Assembly: GCA_900539595.1 (NCBI GenBank)
Contig: UQCQ01000010.1
Location: 1 to 64,000, forward strand
Source of the DNA: an uncultured Mollicutes bacterium
Lineage (GTDB): Bacteria > Bacillota_I > Bacilli_A > RFN20 > CAG-826
Reading direction: 5' to 3'
DNA length: 64,000 nucleotides
Shown here: positions 24,635-32,930 of the stretch, piece after piece
How positions within the stretch are numbered: the first letter of the stretch is position 1
How the letters are laid out: the number at the start of each line of letters is the position of its first letter
Notes under the pieces: generated by a model
What the model saw: only the letters and a program-made list of their open reading frames with translations
The model's database searches: none
Told to the model about the DNA's origin: nothing
Program-made: the position numbers and the translations under genes

Positions 24635-25294
24635 ATGAAACCTCTCGTCATTAATTTTCTCGGCGATTCGATCACGGAAGGCGCCGGAGCCGACTGCCCC
24701 GAAAATATTTATTCCGCCGTTTGCTGCCGCTTGGCCAAAGCAAAAGAAGGGAATTACGGTGTAGGCGGGACGCGCATTGCGAAACAACATGCCAGCACGA
24801 ACAATAATCCGGACGAAGAATTTATCCTTCGAGCGCGTTGGATGAATCCTTGCGATTTCCTGTTCGTGTTCGGCGGGACCAACGATTTTGGCCATGGAGA
24901 TGCGGAATTGGGCCAAATGGGCGATGAGACCAGATGGACGTTTTATGGGGCTCTTCACGAATTAATCACGTATTTATTAACCAAAAAAGGGCTTAAAAAG
25001 GATCGGATTTGTTTTGTTATCCCCACTCCCCGCCAAGACGAGGATAGTGTTCATGGGGATGGAAGCAAATCTTGGAAGAATTTCCCTCCGCTAGAAGAAT
25101 ATCGTGAGGCTATTCGCCAAGAATGTGATGATTTCGGGATCGAATATTTAGAAACTAAACTTCCGGCCCCGCCGAAAGGAATTGCTGGACCTAGCGAGTT
25201 TTATGTGGATGGGCTACACCCCAACGTGAAGGGACACCATCAACTGGGCGTAGAACTATATGAGTATCTAAAGAAGAAGGGCCTGGCGAAATAA
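24635..25294 (+). CDS. SGNH/GDSL-family hydrolase
   Basis: 219 residues, no signal peptide, so a cytoplasmic esterase, acylhydrolase or deacetylase. SGNH blocks: FLGDSITEG with the nucleophile Ser (about residues 8-16), Gly in YGVGGTRIA, FVFGGTNDFGHGD with Asn (about 77-89), and DGLHPNVKGH with the catalytic Asp and His near residue 194. Substrate cannot be read from sequence. No ribosome site is visible; TAGAAT ends 6 bases before the ATG, as expected of a leaderless mRNA. It has its own terminator. Confidence 0.9.
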   Translation: MKPLVINFLGDSITEGAGADCPENIYSAVCCRLAKAKEGNYGVGGTRIAKQHASTNNNPDEEFILRARWMNPCDFLFVFGGTNDFGHGDAELGQMGDETRWTFYGALHELITYLLTKKGLKKDRICFVIPTPRQDEDSVHGDGSKSWKNFPPLEEYREAIRQECDDFGIEYLETKLPAPPKGIAGPSEFYVDGLHPNVKGHHQLGVELYEYLKKKGLAK

Positions 25295-25306
25295 GTAGTC
25301 ATTGGG

Positions 25307-25330
25307 AAGCGGACATAATCCGCTTTTTTT
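25307..25330 (+). terminator. Terminator after the SGNH hydrolase gene
   Basis: Stem AAGCGGA / TCCGCTT with loop CATAA, followed by T. Confidence 0.85.
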
Positions 25331-25342
25331 CTTTCCTATCCC

Positions 25343-25370
25343 TTGGCGAATTGAATTTTCACCCTACAAT
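25343..25370 (+). promoter_or_regulatory. Promoter of rmuC
   Basis: TTGGCG and TACAAT with a 16-base spacer, 29 bases before the rmuC start. Confidence 0.6.
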
Positions 25371-25399
25371 GGAAGGACAAGGAGAAAGGAGCCATGTAG

Positions 25400-26878
25400 A
25401 TGGAAATTGCAATTTTAATTCTTGCTTCGATTGCTGTTATTGGAGTGATAGCTTTATTGCTCGTTTTGATTTTTAAACGAACAGGAACTTCCGATTCAGG
25501 TATTGATCCGCAAGCCTTAAAGGATTTAGAAAAGAGTCAAATTGTAAGTTCGACGGAAATTAAGGCGAACATCAAAAGCCTTAGCGACGACATCGAAACA
25601 AGAACAGAAGCCCGCTTGAAAGGCCAAATGGTAGAAATTGCTAAAGCTATGCAGACTCAATCCGAGTCGGACAATCAACGAATGAATGCTTTTCAACAAA
25701 CGGTTAATTCCAACTTAAATGCTCAGGTCCAGGCCATCAATGAGACGATTGCCAGACGTTTTGGGGATATTACCTCCAAAAACATGGAACAGATGAACGC
25801 CATGCAAAAATCGATGAAGGATTTGATGGAATCCGACACCAAACGTCTCAATGATTTCCAAACAACCATTGGGGCAACGGTGACAGCCCAAATCAATGCG
25901 ATGAACCTCAAATTGGATGAATCGATGAAATCCATCAACGAAAAGGTGAATCAGACCTTGTCGGACGGATTTAAAGGCACGTCGGAGTCCATGGTTAACC
26001 TCCAAAAGCAACTAGGCATGGTACAAGAAGCCCAAAAAAGCATTGACGGTCTTCAACAGGAAATTACTTCCTTAAAGGATGTTTTATCCAACAATCAAAC
26101 ACGCGGCCGTTATGGGGAATTCCAGTTGGAACTGCTATTAGACAATCTATTCCAGGGTTCGAAAGGCACGTTGTATGACACCCAATACATCTTGCAGGAA
26201 GCGAGAGGAGAAGAGCCTCAATTAAAGCCGGATGCTGTGATTTTTCTCGATGGAGAAACTCACCATCAAATGGTTTGCATAGATAGCAAGTTCTCGTTAA
26301 CGGGATACGATCGACTCTTTGACCGTTCCGCCCATTTAAGCGAAGACGAAGAAAAACAAGCCCGCAGCGCCTTCAAAACCGCGACACGTCAACGAATCGA
26401 CGAGACCTCCAAATACATTATTCAAGGAAAAACGATTTCGAATGCCATTATGTTTGTTCCTAACGATGGCGTCTTTGCCTATATCCATAACGAATTCCCC
26501 GATTTAATCGATTATGCCCAAAAGAAGAATGTCGTATTGGTTTCTCCGACGATTCTTCAACCTTTGCTTGCCTCGTTCCGTGTCATTCAAATTGACGCCA
26601 AAAAGAGCAAGAGCATCGCTGAAATTAATCAACACCTCAATGCTTTGGGTACCGAGTTCAAGCGCTTCATCCCTCGTTGGAAGAGCCTAAACGACGGGAT
26701 TCAAAACCTTACGAAGAAAAGCGGAAGCTTCGATACAACGGTTCAAAAAATCGGTCAGCGCTTTGAAAAAGTCCAAAAAATCGATTTCAGCGACTTCGAG
26801 TCCGATGAGATTTCAAGCGCGAAATCCATTGGAATGCAGGACAGCGACGAGGATAGAGAATCGGAAGAAGTGGAATAA
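25400..26878 (+). CDS. rmuC: DNA recombination protein RmuC family
   Basis: 492 residues. N-terminal membrane helix (residues 3-26), a long coiled coil (about 40-230, with many Q, N and K) and the RmuC domain (about 235-430). The domain shows GRYGEFQLELLLDNLF, KPDAVIFLDG and VCIDSKFSL, matching the E ... D ... D-S-K pattern of PD-(D/E)xK nucleases. RmuC limits inversions at short inverted repeats in E. coli; its precise reaction is not settled. Ribosome site AAAGGAG upstream of ATG 25400. Monocistronic. Clear family assignment. Confidence 0.92.
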   Translation: MEIAILILASIAVIGVIALLLVLIFKRTGTSDSGIDPQALKDLEKSQIVSSTEIKANIKSLSDDIETRTEARLKGQMVEIAKAMQTQSESDNQRMNAFQQTVNSNLNAQVQAINETIARRFGDITSKNMEQMNAMQKSMKDLMESDTKRLNDFQTTIGATVTAQINAMNLKLDESMKSINEKVNQTLSDGFKGTSESMVNLQKQLGMVQEAQKSIDGLQQEITSLKDVLSNNQTRGRYGEFQLELLLDNLFQGSKGTLYDTQYILQEARGEEPQLKPDAVIFLDGETHHQMVCIDSKFSLTGYDRLFDRSAHLSEDEEKQARSAFKTATRQRIDETSKYIIQGKTISNAIMFVPNDGVFAYIHNEFPDLIDYAQKKNVVLVSPTILQPLLASFRVIQIDAKKSKSIAEINQHLNALGTEFKRFIPRWKSLNDGIQNLTKKSGSFDTTVQKIGQRFEKVQKIDFSDFESDEISSAKSIGMQDSDEDRESEEVE

Positions 26879-26940
26879 CTTTTTTTCTACTAATTTTGCC
26901 TTTATTTGTTAAGACCAGGGCAGATTTATAAAAAGTTCTA

Positions 26941-26968
26941 TTGACAATCCTTTTCCTTGTATCAAAAT
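26941..26968 (+). promoter_or_regulatory. Promoter of the lipoprotein operon
   Basis: Perfect TTGACA at 26941-26946 and CAAAAT at 26963-26968 with a 16-base spacer, 27 bases before the first lipoprotein ATG. Confidence 0.7.
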
Positions 26969-26995
26969 CAAGCGGATATGGGAGTGAATCAGAAA

Positions 26996-28351
26996 ATGAA
27001 AAATCGTAATCGTTTAGTTATTTTTTCGACAGCCTTAGTCCTTTCGCTAGTTTCATGCAGAGGCGAATCCGACAAAACCAGCGAATCCGTGGATGAAAGC
27101 GAATTGGCCAAAGCTTTGACGCTTGCTCAAAAATCCGTCGCTTTTTCGGGGTCTTTGACCTCAGTTTATGTGAATGATGGAGATTCTTACGACGAAGGAA
27201 CGGTGGATTTGACCATTGGCAAAGGATTTGCAGAATGGAAGAAAACCTACCGGGAATCGCTGGATTATGACGTTTCCTATGATTACACCTTCGTCCCCAA
27301 TGAAGCCGGCAATATCAGTTTCGATCGTTTGACTTTGGAAAACACGGTGGAAAACGCCGAATTCGTTGCCCCCAGAGATACGGCAGTTGCCGACAGCAAA
27401 AAAGGGCCTTTGAATTATGAACAATACCTTTCCAATCCCTTTGCGAACTTGGAAGTTAGCGATTTTGAATTAGTAGAAGGGCGTTATTACTTAACGGAAA
27501 AATTGCAATCTTTTGAAGGAATGATGGGCATCGCCAGTATCAGCGAATATCACTTCTACCCCACCAACATTTTGGATGTTTCCTTCTCCATGTCCAATGG
27601 GAAATTTGCTGACGTTGTCATTACCACTGAACCACGTTCGGATGGCCTTTATAACGCTTCAGAATTCTTCTACGATGCCTCTTTCCGTCTTATTTTCCCC
27701 GGCGATATTGAAAAAACGGAAATTCAGCCTAAAGCCCATCGCGATGAACACGATACCCTTAAAGCTGCTTTAACGGATCTCCAGCAAACGATTTCTGGTG
27801 GGAATTACACGATCCACGCAGTGGATGAGGAGTCGAGCGGAGAATATGGCGGTCAATACGATAACTATGCGACGGCGGATGGTTTCTACAGCGAATTCCG
27901 CGCCGCTCTAGATACCTATAAAATCGGTTACGAAAAGCATGACGACGGCGAATATTATCGTTACAAACATTACGTTACCGGAAAAGACATGGGCAAAGTG
28001 ACCTATTTCACGGAAAAGACTTCGCAATATTGGAAACAAACCCGAGCTCAACTCGAGCCGAATTTCTTAGGATTTGCCCCGGAATTCTTCGTTAAGGGGA
28101 AGGATGGTTCCTTCTCTACGACCAATGGAAGTGTTGTGGACGGTATCCGCAAAATCACTTCGCCGTTCTTCGATCGCCAAGACGCGTATTATGTTGCGAA
28201 AAAAGTGTTCTTTAAGCTCAACGAAGAAAACAAAATTACTTCTTGGGGAACCGTTGCCTTCGATGCGGCGGGTTCATACGAAGACACTTTCACTTATTCC
28301 CTAACCAATATCGGAACCACGAAATTGCCGGCGTTGCCGATTCAAGACTAA
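26996..28351 (+). CDS. Lipoprotein 1 of a three-gene cluster
   Basis: 451 residues. Signal peptide with lipobox LSLVSC (Cys at about residue 20), followed by a Ser/Glu-rich linker. The mature part is beta-rich, with no recognised domain. A segment HDTLKAALTDLQQTISGGNY near residues 250-270 resembles HDTLELGLYNLGRQLKSKNY in the next protein, so the two are distant paralogs. The frame opens at 26957 inside the promoter; the ATG at 26996 precedes the signal peptide directly and has GGGAGTG upstream. Anchored outside the membrane; role unknown, substrate binding or surface sensing are guesses. Confidence 0.85.
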   Translation: MKNRNRLVIFSTALVLSLVSCRGESDKTSESVDESELAKALTLAQKSVAFSGSLTSVYVNDGDSYDEGTVDLTIGKGFAEWKKTYRESLDYDVSYDYTFVPNEAGNISFDRLTLENTVENAEFVAPRDTAVADSKKGPLNYEQYLSNPFANLEVSDFELVEGRYYLTEKLQSFEGMMGIASISEYHFYPTNILDVSFSMSNGKFADVVITTEPRSDGLYNASEFFYDASFRLIFPGDIEKTEIQPKAHRDEHDTLKAALTDLQQTISGGNYTIHAVDEESSGEYGGQYDNYATADGFYSEFRAALDTYKIGYEKHDDGEYYRYKHYVTGKDMGKVTYFTEKTSQYWKQTRAQLEPNFLGFAPEFFVKGKDGSFSTTNGSVVDGIRKITSPFFDRQDAYYVAKKVFFKLNEENKITSWGTVAFDAAGSYEDTFTYSLTNIGTTKLPALPIQD

Positions 28352-28360
28352 GGAGAAGAT

Positions 28361-29653
28361 ATGAATAAAATCACCTCATTTCTTGCATTATCTTTTGCCT
28401 CTGTAACTCTTCTAGCTTCTTGTGGCGGCGGCGATGCTTCTTCTAGCGGACGTGGAACGGGCTTGGCGGATGCATTGGCTTTCGCCAGAGAAAACTCCTT
28501 TGGAATTACCGGAACCGCCTATACTGCTTTTGACGCGTTGACCAGTGAAAAAGGAGGAGAGGAATTCGCTAGTTATGAACTTCATAACGTTTTCAGCGAA
28601 GGCATCCTCTCTAGTGAAGTTGTTTATCATTACGATATCGGCGACGGCCATCCTTTTGACGATACGGTATCCGCCACCTATTTTGCCAAAGAAGACGGTT
28701 TAACTTACCGTCGTGGTTTAACGGTTCAAAACCAAGTGATGGACGATGTCGTTAAGAGTTCTTCTACGGGTAAATCCTTGGTTTTCAAAGAGCATTTCGA
28801 TTCCCCAATGAAAACCCTTAAATATTCGGATTTCGTCTCGCTAAATGGTCAATTCCTTTTGAAACCCCAGGTAGCCAAAACCTTCGCTTTGTCTTTAACG
28901 CAACAAAGCATTTCCGCACAAAAAGTCCTGTTTGATTTAAAGGACGGAAAATTAAGCGATGTCACCATCTTTACCAGTTCGGCTTCGACTTCGATCGGTG
29001 GCGTCTATAGCAGCCAACGACTTGAACTTCATTTTAACTGGGGCGAAGTCGGCAAGATCCCCGATATCAAACCCTACGCCCATGAAAGCGTCCACGATAC
29101 ATTGGAACTTGGCTTATATAACCTTGGCCGTCAGCTAAAGAGCAAGAACTACACGGTGACGACGAACTTGGAAACGCAAGAAGGCAAGGCCGTTGGCCAT
29201 TATTACGCGACCCCCGAGTGTGTCTATAGCGATGCGACGGATGGGGTAAGTTCCTATGGCGCCACCAAAGTGGGGACCGGATTCTATGAATTTTCCGTTA
29301 CCACCAATTCTTCTGGCGAACAAAAAGTGACGATTTACGATGAGAATCCGATTTCGGAATCCGATTTATTCCCCTCGTTTAGCTCCTTTGCCCCAGAATT
29401 GTTCGTCTCCGAGGACGGGAAAAAATTTACTTGCCGTCCCGGCATTGAGAAAAACGTCATTTTGCTCTTCGTTCCTTATACGGAAGCCAGCTATTATGCC
29501 TCCTTTGTTTCGGAACTCCGCTTCAATTTGGACGCCAAAGGCGCGTTCATGAACGCGGAAATCGATTATTACGATTACCAAAATATGGTTCAAGGCACCG
29601 CGACGCTCACTTATGGCTCTTTTGATGAAACCGTGGTACCCGTTGATTTTTAA
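28361..29653 (+). CDS. Lipoprotein 2 of a three-gene cluster
   Basis: 430 residues. Signal peptide with lipobox LLASC (Cys at about residue 21) then GGGDASSSG, a flexible linker typical of this kind of bacterium. Distant paralog of the preceding lipoprotein: both have the order early beta region, a SALxDL-like helix after an HDTL motif, and a C-terminal beta region. Nine-base gap to the preceding gene with AAGGAGA, so same operon. No known domain recognised. Confidence 0.85.
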   Translation: MNKITSFLALSFASVTLLASCGGGDASSSGRGTGLADALAFARENSFGITGTAYTAFDALTSEKGGEEFASYELHNVFSEGILSSEVVYHYDIGDGHPFDDTVSATYFAKEDGLTYRRGLTVQNQVMDDVVKSSSTGKSLVFKEHFDSPMKTLKYSDFVSLNGQFLLKPQVAKTFALSLTQQSISAQKVLFDLKDGKLSDVTIFTSSASTSIGGVYSSQRLELHFNWGEVGKIPDIKPYAHESVHDTLELGLYNLGRQLKSKNYTVTTNLETQEGKAVGHYYATPECVYSDATDGVSSYGATKVGTGFYEFSVTTNSSGEQKVTIYDENPISESDLFPSFSSFAPELFVSEDGKKFTCRPGIEKNVILLFVPYTEASYYASFVSELRFNLDAKGAFMNAEIDYYDYQNMVQGTATLTYGSFDETVVPVDF

Positions 29654-29665
29654 AGGAGAAATTCC

Positions 29666-31642
29666 ATGAAAAAGAAAGCGTTATTGATTCTAGGCGTTTC
29701 TGCCGTTATGGGCCTTGTTGCCTGTGGCGGAAATCAAGGAGACGTCACCTCGTCTAACACGAAAGATACGGATGCTTCTCAAAAAACCAGTGAAACCTCC
29801 GCTTCGACCTTGCCCTCGACCGTCGAAGAGATCCTTGCTAATGTCCAAGCCACCTCTTATTGCGGTTTTGACTTTGAAGAGAAGGGGGATGCGAAGGCCA
29901 ATGGCCGCGTTCTCTTCTCTGAAAATGACCTTTGGGTCAGCGGGAAAGCCACCTTCGAAGAAGAAGGGGTTGTGAATATGATGATTTATCAAGGAAAGCG
30001 GGGAAATGATTTCTTTGATATCGAAAATTATGTCGGCGTTCATGCAAGAAAAAAGCACATCGTGGCTGAAGTCACCGATAGCAATACCCAAATCGCGGAA
30101 TCCGCATGGAAAGAAAAACTTTCTGAGCCCCGTTATAACGCGAATTGGTTCCAAGATTCGTTAACGTCTTTGTTCGAACATAATCCATCCTTATCGGTGA
30201 AAGAAGCGGGAACGGAATATACGGCCACCCTTTCCTCCTATCTAGGCGGAACTTCGATTTTAGAAGGTGCCCTCCGTTTTGAAACTGCAACCAATGCCTT
30301 CTTGGGCGGAACGTTAACTCAAAATAAGTGGGGGGAGGACAATTTCGACGCGGAGAAAAAAGCCCCGATTGATACGGATCAAAGGCCAGAACAATCCAGC
30401 GTTAAAATCGCCGAGCTGCTTTCTGAAAAACCTAGCGGAGCCGAATTTGACCCCGCCCCGTATTTTGTTTCCTCCATCGATGAATTCTACGTTTCTTCCT
30501 ATAGCGATTACCGAGCGAACAACTTAAAAGCAGAAGCAGGATCTTATGTGAACCTCCATTTGGAGAAAGTCTCGCCTGCAACTGCCATCAATGATCGCGA
30601 CATCAAAATCATCGCCACCTCGGATCCAGAAGTGATCTCCGTGGATTCCTTCACGGGTTCGGTCAAAGCTCTTAAACCCGGAAGCGCGAAGCTTACGATT
30701 TCCGATCCTCTAGGAGAAATAACAAAGGAAGTAACCGTTACGGTAACGAGCCCTGCCTTAACAGCCCTCTATCTCTACGCGGATCAATCCACGCTTAAAC
30801 CCGGTGATACATCGAATCTCCGCGTGGAATTCTATCCCGAAGCCTCTTTAGAGGCGTTTGAGGCCGTTTCTAGCGCTCCAGATGTAGTGAAAGTCATTTC
30901 CATCGCCGCGGACCGCAAGAGCGTCCAAATCAAGGCTTTGAAGGCCGGCACAGCGGAGATCACTCTTCATAGCGTTGCCAACCCGAGCATTAAAACCAGC
31001 AAAGCCGTGATAATCACGGTCAAGGAGCCGGCCCCCGAAGTGGATACGTCTTGGATCGTTGGAAAATGGAGCTATTCCGGTACTAGCTACGACGCCTCCT
31101 TCACGTTCAATAAGGATAAAACTGGCAGTGCACTGATGTCTTTCGATGAAGGTTTTGAAAACACGGCGACGTTTAGCTGGGCCTACGATGGAGTGGCTAT
31201 TACGTTCTCCAATTGGAAATCGCCTTATTTAGCAAATATCGATAACCCAAAATCCATCGTCATTGATCCGAGTGCTATCTCGTTCACGGTTAAGCTTACG
31301 TTTGACGATGAAGGGGGTGATTCAATGTCTCGTTCGTTGACGTTCAAAAAAGAAAAAGAGGACGTTTCTTGGCTTGTTGGCACTTGGAAGCCTGAAGACG
31401 AAAACGTTCCGTGCTTTGTCTTTAATGCGGATGGAACCGGCAAATTCAAAGCCTCATTCTATGGCGGCGAATATGACTTCACTTGGACCTATGCCGCGGG
31501 AGTCCTTTCCTTCCCCGAAGATGGGTGGAAGGACCAAATGGAAACCATCAAAACAGTCAAAAGCGCCTCTGCCAGCGGCATCACGGTTCAAATCGATGAT
31601 GGCGAGGAAGTTTATATCGCCACCGTCGTTAAACAAGCCTGA
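29666..31642 (+). CDS. Lipoprotein 3 with Big2-like and lipocalin-like repeats
   Basis: 658 residues. Lipobox GLVAC (Cys at about residue 20) and a Ser/Thr-rich linker. After an N-terminal domain (about 45-270) come two bacterial Ig-like (Big_2) modules: one with VDSFTGSVKALKPGSAKLTI, another with VQIKALKAGTAEITLHS. They are followed by two tandem small beta domains starting WIVGKWSYSGTSYD and WLVGTWKPEDENVP, each with an F-N-x-D-x-T-G turn, resembling short lipocalin-like/DUF repeats. Surface-exposed adhesion or ligand binding is plausible. Its last 35 codons and its terminator are echoed by a decayed copy at 32764-32930. Confidence 0.87.
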   Translation: MKKKALLILGVSAVMGLVACGGNQGDVTSSNTKDTDASQKTSETSASTLPSTVEEILANVQATSYCGFDFEEKGDAKANGRVLFSENDLWVSGKATFEEEGVVNMMIYQGKRGNDFFDIENYVGVHARKKHIVAEVTDSNTQIAESAWKEKLSEPRYNANWFQDSLTSLFEHNPSLSVKEAGTEYTATLSSYLGGTSILEGALRFETATNAFLGGTLTQNKWGEDNFDAEKKAPIDTDQRPEQSSVKIAELLSEKPSGAEFDPAPYFVSSIDEFYVSSYSDYRANNLKAEAGSYVNLHLEKVSPATAINDRDIKIIATSDPEVISVDSFTGSVKALKPGSAKLTISDPLGEITKEVTVTVTSPALTALYLYADQSTLKPGDTSNLRVEFYPEASLEAFEAVSSAPDVVKVISIAADRKSVQIKALKAGTAEITLHSVANPSIKTSKAVIITVKEPAPEVDTSWIVGKWSYSGTSYDASFTFNKDKTGSALMSFDEGFENTATFSWAYDGVAITFSNWKSPYLANIDNPKSIVIDPSAISFTVKLTFDDEGGDSMSRSLTFKKEKEDVSWLVGTWKPEDENVPCFVFNADGTGKFKASFYGGEYDFTWTYAAGVLSFPEDGWKDQMETIKTVKSASASGITVQIDDGEEVYIATVVKQA

Positions 31643-31666
31643 CACGGCTTAAAGTCAAAAGATAAA

Positions 31667-31697
31667 CGGGGCTTGGTTTTGCCAAGTCCCGCTATTT
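31667..31697 (+). terminator. Terminator-like hairpin after lipoprotein 3
   Basis: Ten-base stem CGGGGCTTGG / CCAAGTCCCG with a TTTTG loop; the T tail is interrupted (CTATTTCTG). A near-copy is at 32895-32930. Confidence 0.65.
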
Positions 31698-31735
31698 CTG
31701 TGGACCATTGAAAAGGATTCAAGAGCACTCGCTGA

Positions 31736-31834
31736 ATGAATGAAAGGCACAAAAAAGCTTTTGACGAGGCGATTATGATGCGTAGTGAGAGAACGCTCCC
31801 TGCCTACAAACGACGAAATGCCGAGTTGGGTTGA
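31736..31834 (+). other. Possible 32-codon ORF or coding remnant between lipoprotein 3 and DUF3800
   Basis: ATG to TGA, reading MNERHKKAFDEAIMMRSERT and then LPAYKRRNAELG. The composition looks protein-like (balanced charges, helical) but there is no clear ribosome site and no family I recognise, so it may be a relic. The rest of the 31698-32034 stretch holds no other convincing gene. Confidence 0.3.
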
Positions 31835-32034
31835 TCAAAAAATGATTTATGTTGCTGCTAGTTCGTACAAAGCACCACGAAATGACAATCGCGCATTACG
31901 TGACTCTTAGATTACCATCTCTGCGGGATAAGCGGAACCAGTTTGAATCCTGCTAAAGTTCTATGATTCAGGACTGCGCTATACGCGATGGGCCTAGATA
32001 AAAGGACTGGGGTTCTTTTTCAATTGGGTTTTCG

Positions 32035-32040
32035 TATAAT
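32035..32040 (+). promoter_or_regulatory. -10 element upstream of the DUF3800 gene
   Basis: Perfect TATAAT. Upstream TTCTTT at a 16-base distance is a weak -35. Transcription would start near 32047, just before two hairpins. Confidence 0.5.
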
Positions 32041-32046
32041 TGATGT

Positions 32047-32097
32047 GGGCCCGAAAGGTCCATCAACACGGCGAGAGATAGTCTCGCCTTTCATTTT
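32047..32097 (+). promoter_or_regulatory. Two-hairpin leader before the DUF3800 gene
   Basis: First hairpin GGGCC / GGTCC with loop CGAAA (32047-32061); second GGCGAGA / TCTCGCC with loop GATAG (32070-32088) followed by TTTCATTTT. The second looks like a weak terminator placed 14 bases before the start codon, and no Shine-Dalgarno follows it. May be an attenuator or a short structured RNA. Confidence 0.45.
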
Positions 32098-32101
32098 GCC
32101 C

Positions 32102-32668
32102 ATGGAAAAGAAACTGCTGTCTGTATTCGTCGATGAATCCGGTGACGACGGATTCGGAAAAAAAGGTTCTTCGGAATTCTACATTTTCACTATGGTTTTT
32201 CATGATCAGCGTTTGAGCGTTAAGAGTAACATTGAGAAGATTGTTCATCTTCCCGTATTCCACGCGGGGCCAATTCTGCGTGGAGAAGAACCTTTCGACA
32301 ACGCCGACCCGAAAGAGAGAAAGAAATTGTTTCAATCCATCTTTGTCTTCGCGTCAGCTTTGCCTGTCAAATGGGTTACGTTCAAGTATAGGAAGGGAGA
32401 ATTCAAGGATTATCTGTCCCTTCAAAGACGCATCTTCAGGGATCTTAGACGATTCCTTTATAATCATGAATCGTTTTTTTCGGGGTTTGACGACACGATA
32501 ATATATTACGATAAAGGACAGCATAACCTTTCCTCGGTCCTAAACCTCGCATTTGCGGATGCTCCGTTCCCCAATCTCTTTCATGACGATGTTAAACCGG
32601 AACTCTATCGCTTGTTTCAAGTGGCTGATTTTGTGTCGACGATTCGCCTTCTTGAGGAAAAAAGATGA
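32102..32668 (+). CDS. DUF3800 domain protein
   Basis: 188 residues. N-terminal LSVFVDESGDDGF (about residues 5-17) is the hallmark of DUF3800, and the C-terminal LYRLFQVADFVSTIRLLE matches the second conserved Q-x-A-D-F motif with its acidic residue. The family has an RNase-H-like fold by prediction, with scattered distribution in phage and defence-related neighbourhoods; its biochemical role is not established. I start at ATG 32102, immediately before the conserved block. A frame to 31988 exists but includes the leader hairpins. It overlaps a 32-codon ORF by ATGA and sits between an intact lipoprotein tail and a decayed copy of it, a sign of insertion. Confidence 0.85.
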   Translation: MEKKLLSVFVDESGDDGFGKKGSSEFYIFTMVFHDQRLSVKSNIEKIVHLPVFHAGPILRGEEPFDNADPKERKKLFQSIFVFASALPVKWVTFKYRKGEFKDYLSLQRRIFRDLRRFLYNHESFFSGFDDTIIYYDKGQHNLSSVLNLAFADAPFPNLFHDDVKPELYRLFQVADFVSTIRLLEEKR

Positions 32669-32763
32669 CCAAAACCATTACGGAATTTGAGGCAAGATTC
32701 ATCGACGAATGGCATTTCAAAAACGTGTATTTGAAGATGCTTAACCGCAAGGAAATGAAATAG
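32665..32763 (+). CDS. Small ORF coupled to DUF3800 (32 residues)
   Basis: ATG overlaps the DUF3800 stop (ATGA). Encodes MTKTITEFEARFIDEWHFKN followed by VYLKMLNRKEMK and a TAG. Coupling suggests it is translated as a partner. It is likely truncated: beyond the TAG the same frame continues into the decayed lipoprotein tail, so the original 3' end may have been lost at the junction. Confidence 0.5.
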   Translation: MTKTITEFEARFIDEWHFKNVYLKMLNRKEMK

Positions 32764-32871
32764 GACACCCAAGAGGCGATGCTGAGTCCATGCGGCAACG
32801 CTGACGGCATCACGGTGCAATTGGAGGACGACGAGGGATATTATGTCGTCACCATTGTCAAACAAGCCTGA
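32764..32871 (+). pseudogene. Remnant of a lipoprotein 3-like C terminus
   Basis: 35 codons ending GITVQLEDDEGYYVVTIVKQ-A-stop, closely matching the end of lipoprotein 3 (GITVQIDDGEEVYIATVVKQ-A-stop). No start and no upstream part. Homology continues past the stop, GCCTGAC(G/A)CGG(T/C)TTAAA, into the terminator. Confidence 0.75.
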
Positions 32872-32894
32872 CGCGGTTTAAAACCGAAGCAAAA

Positions 32895-32930
32895 CGGGAC
32901 CTGGGGTTCAGCCAAGTCCCGTATTTTTAT
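32895..32930 (+). terminator. Second copy of the lipoprotein 3 terminator
   Basis: CGGGACCTGG / CCAAGTCCCG stem with a TTCAG-type loop and TATTTTTATT. Paralog of the hairpin at 31667-31697. Also lies at the 3' end of the convergent minus-strand gene. Confidence 0.7.

Noticed and set aside
31850..31985. Stretch with GCGGGATAAGCGGAACC and a T-arm-like AGTTTGAATCCTG, resembling a decayed tRNA
   Set aside because: No matching acceptor or D arms can be paired, and no CCA follows; likeness of one arm is not enough.
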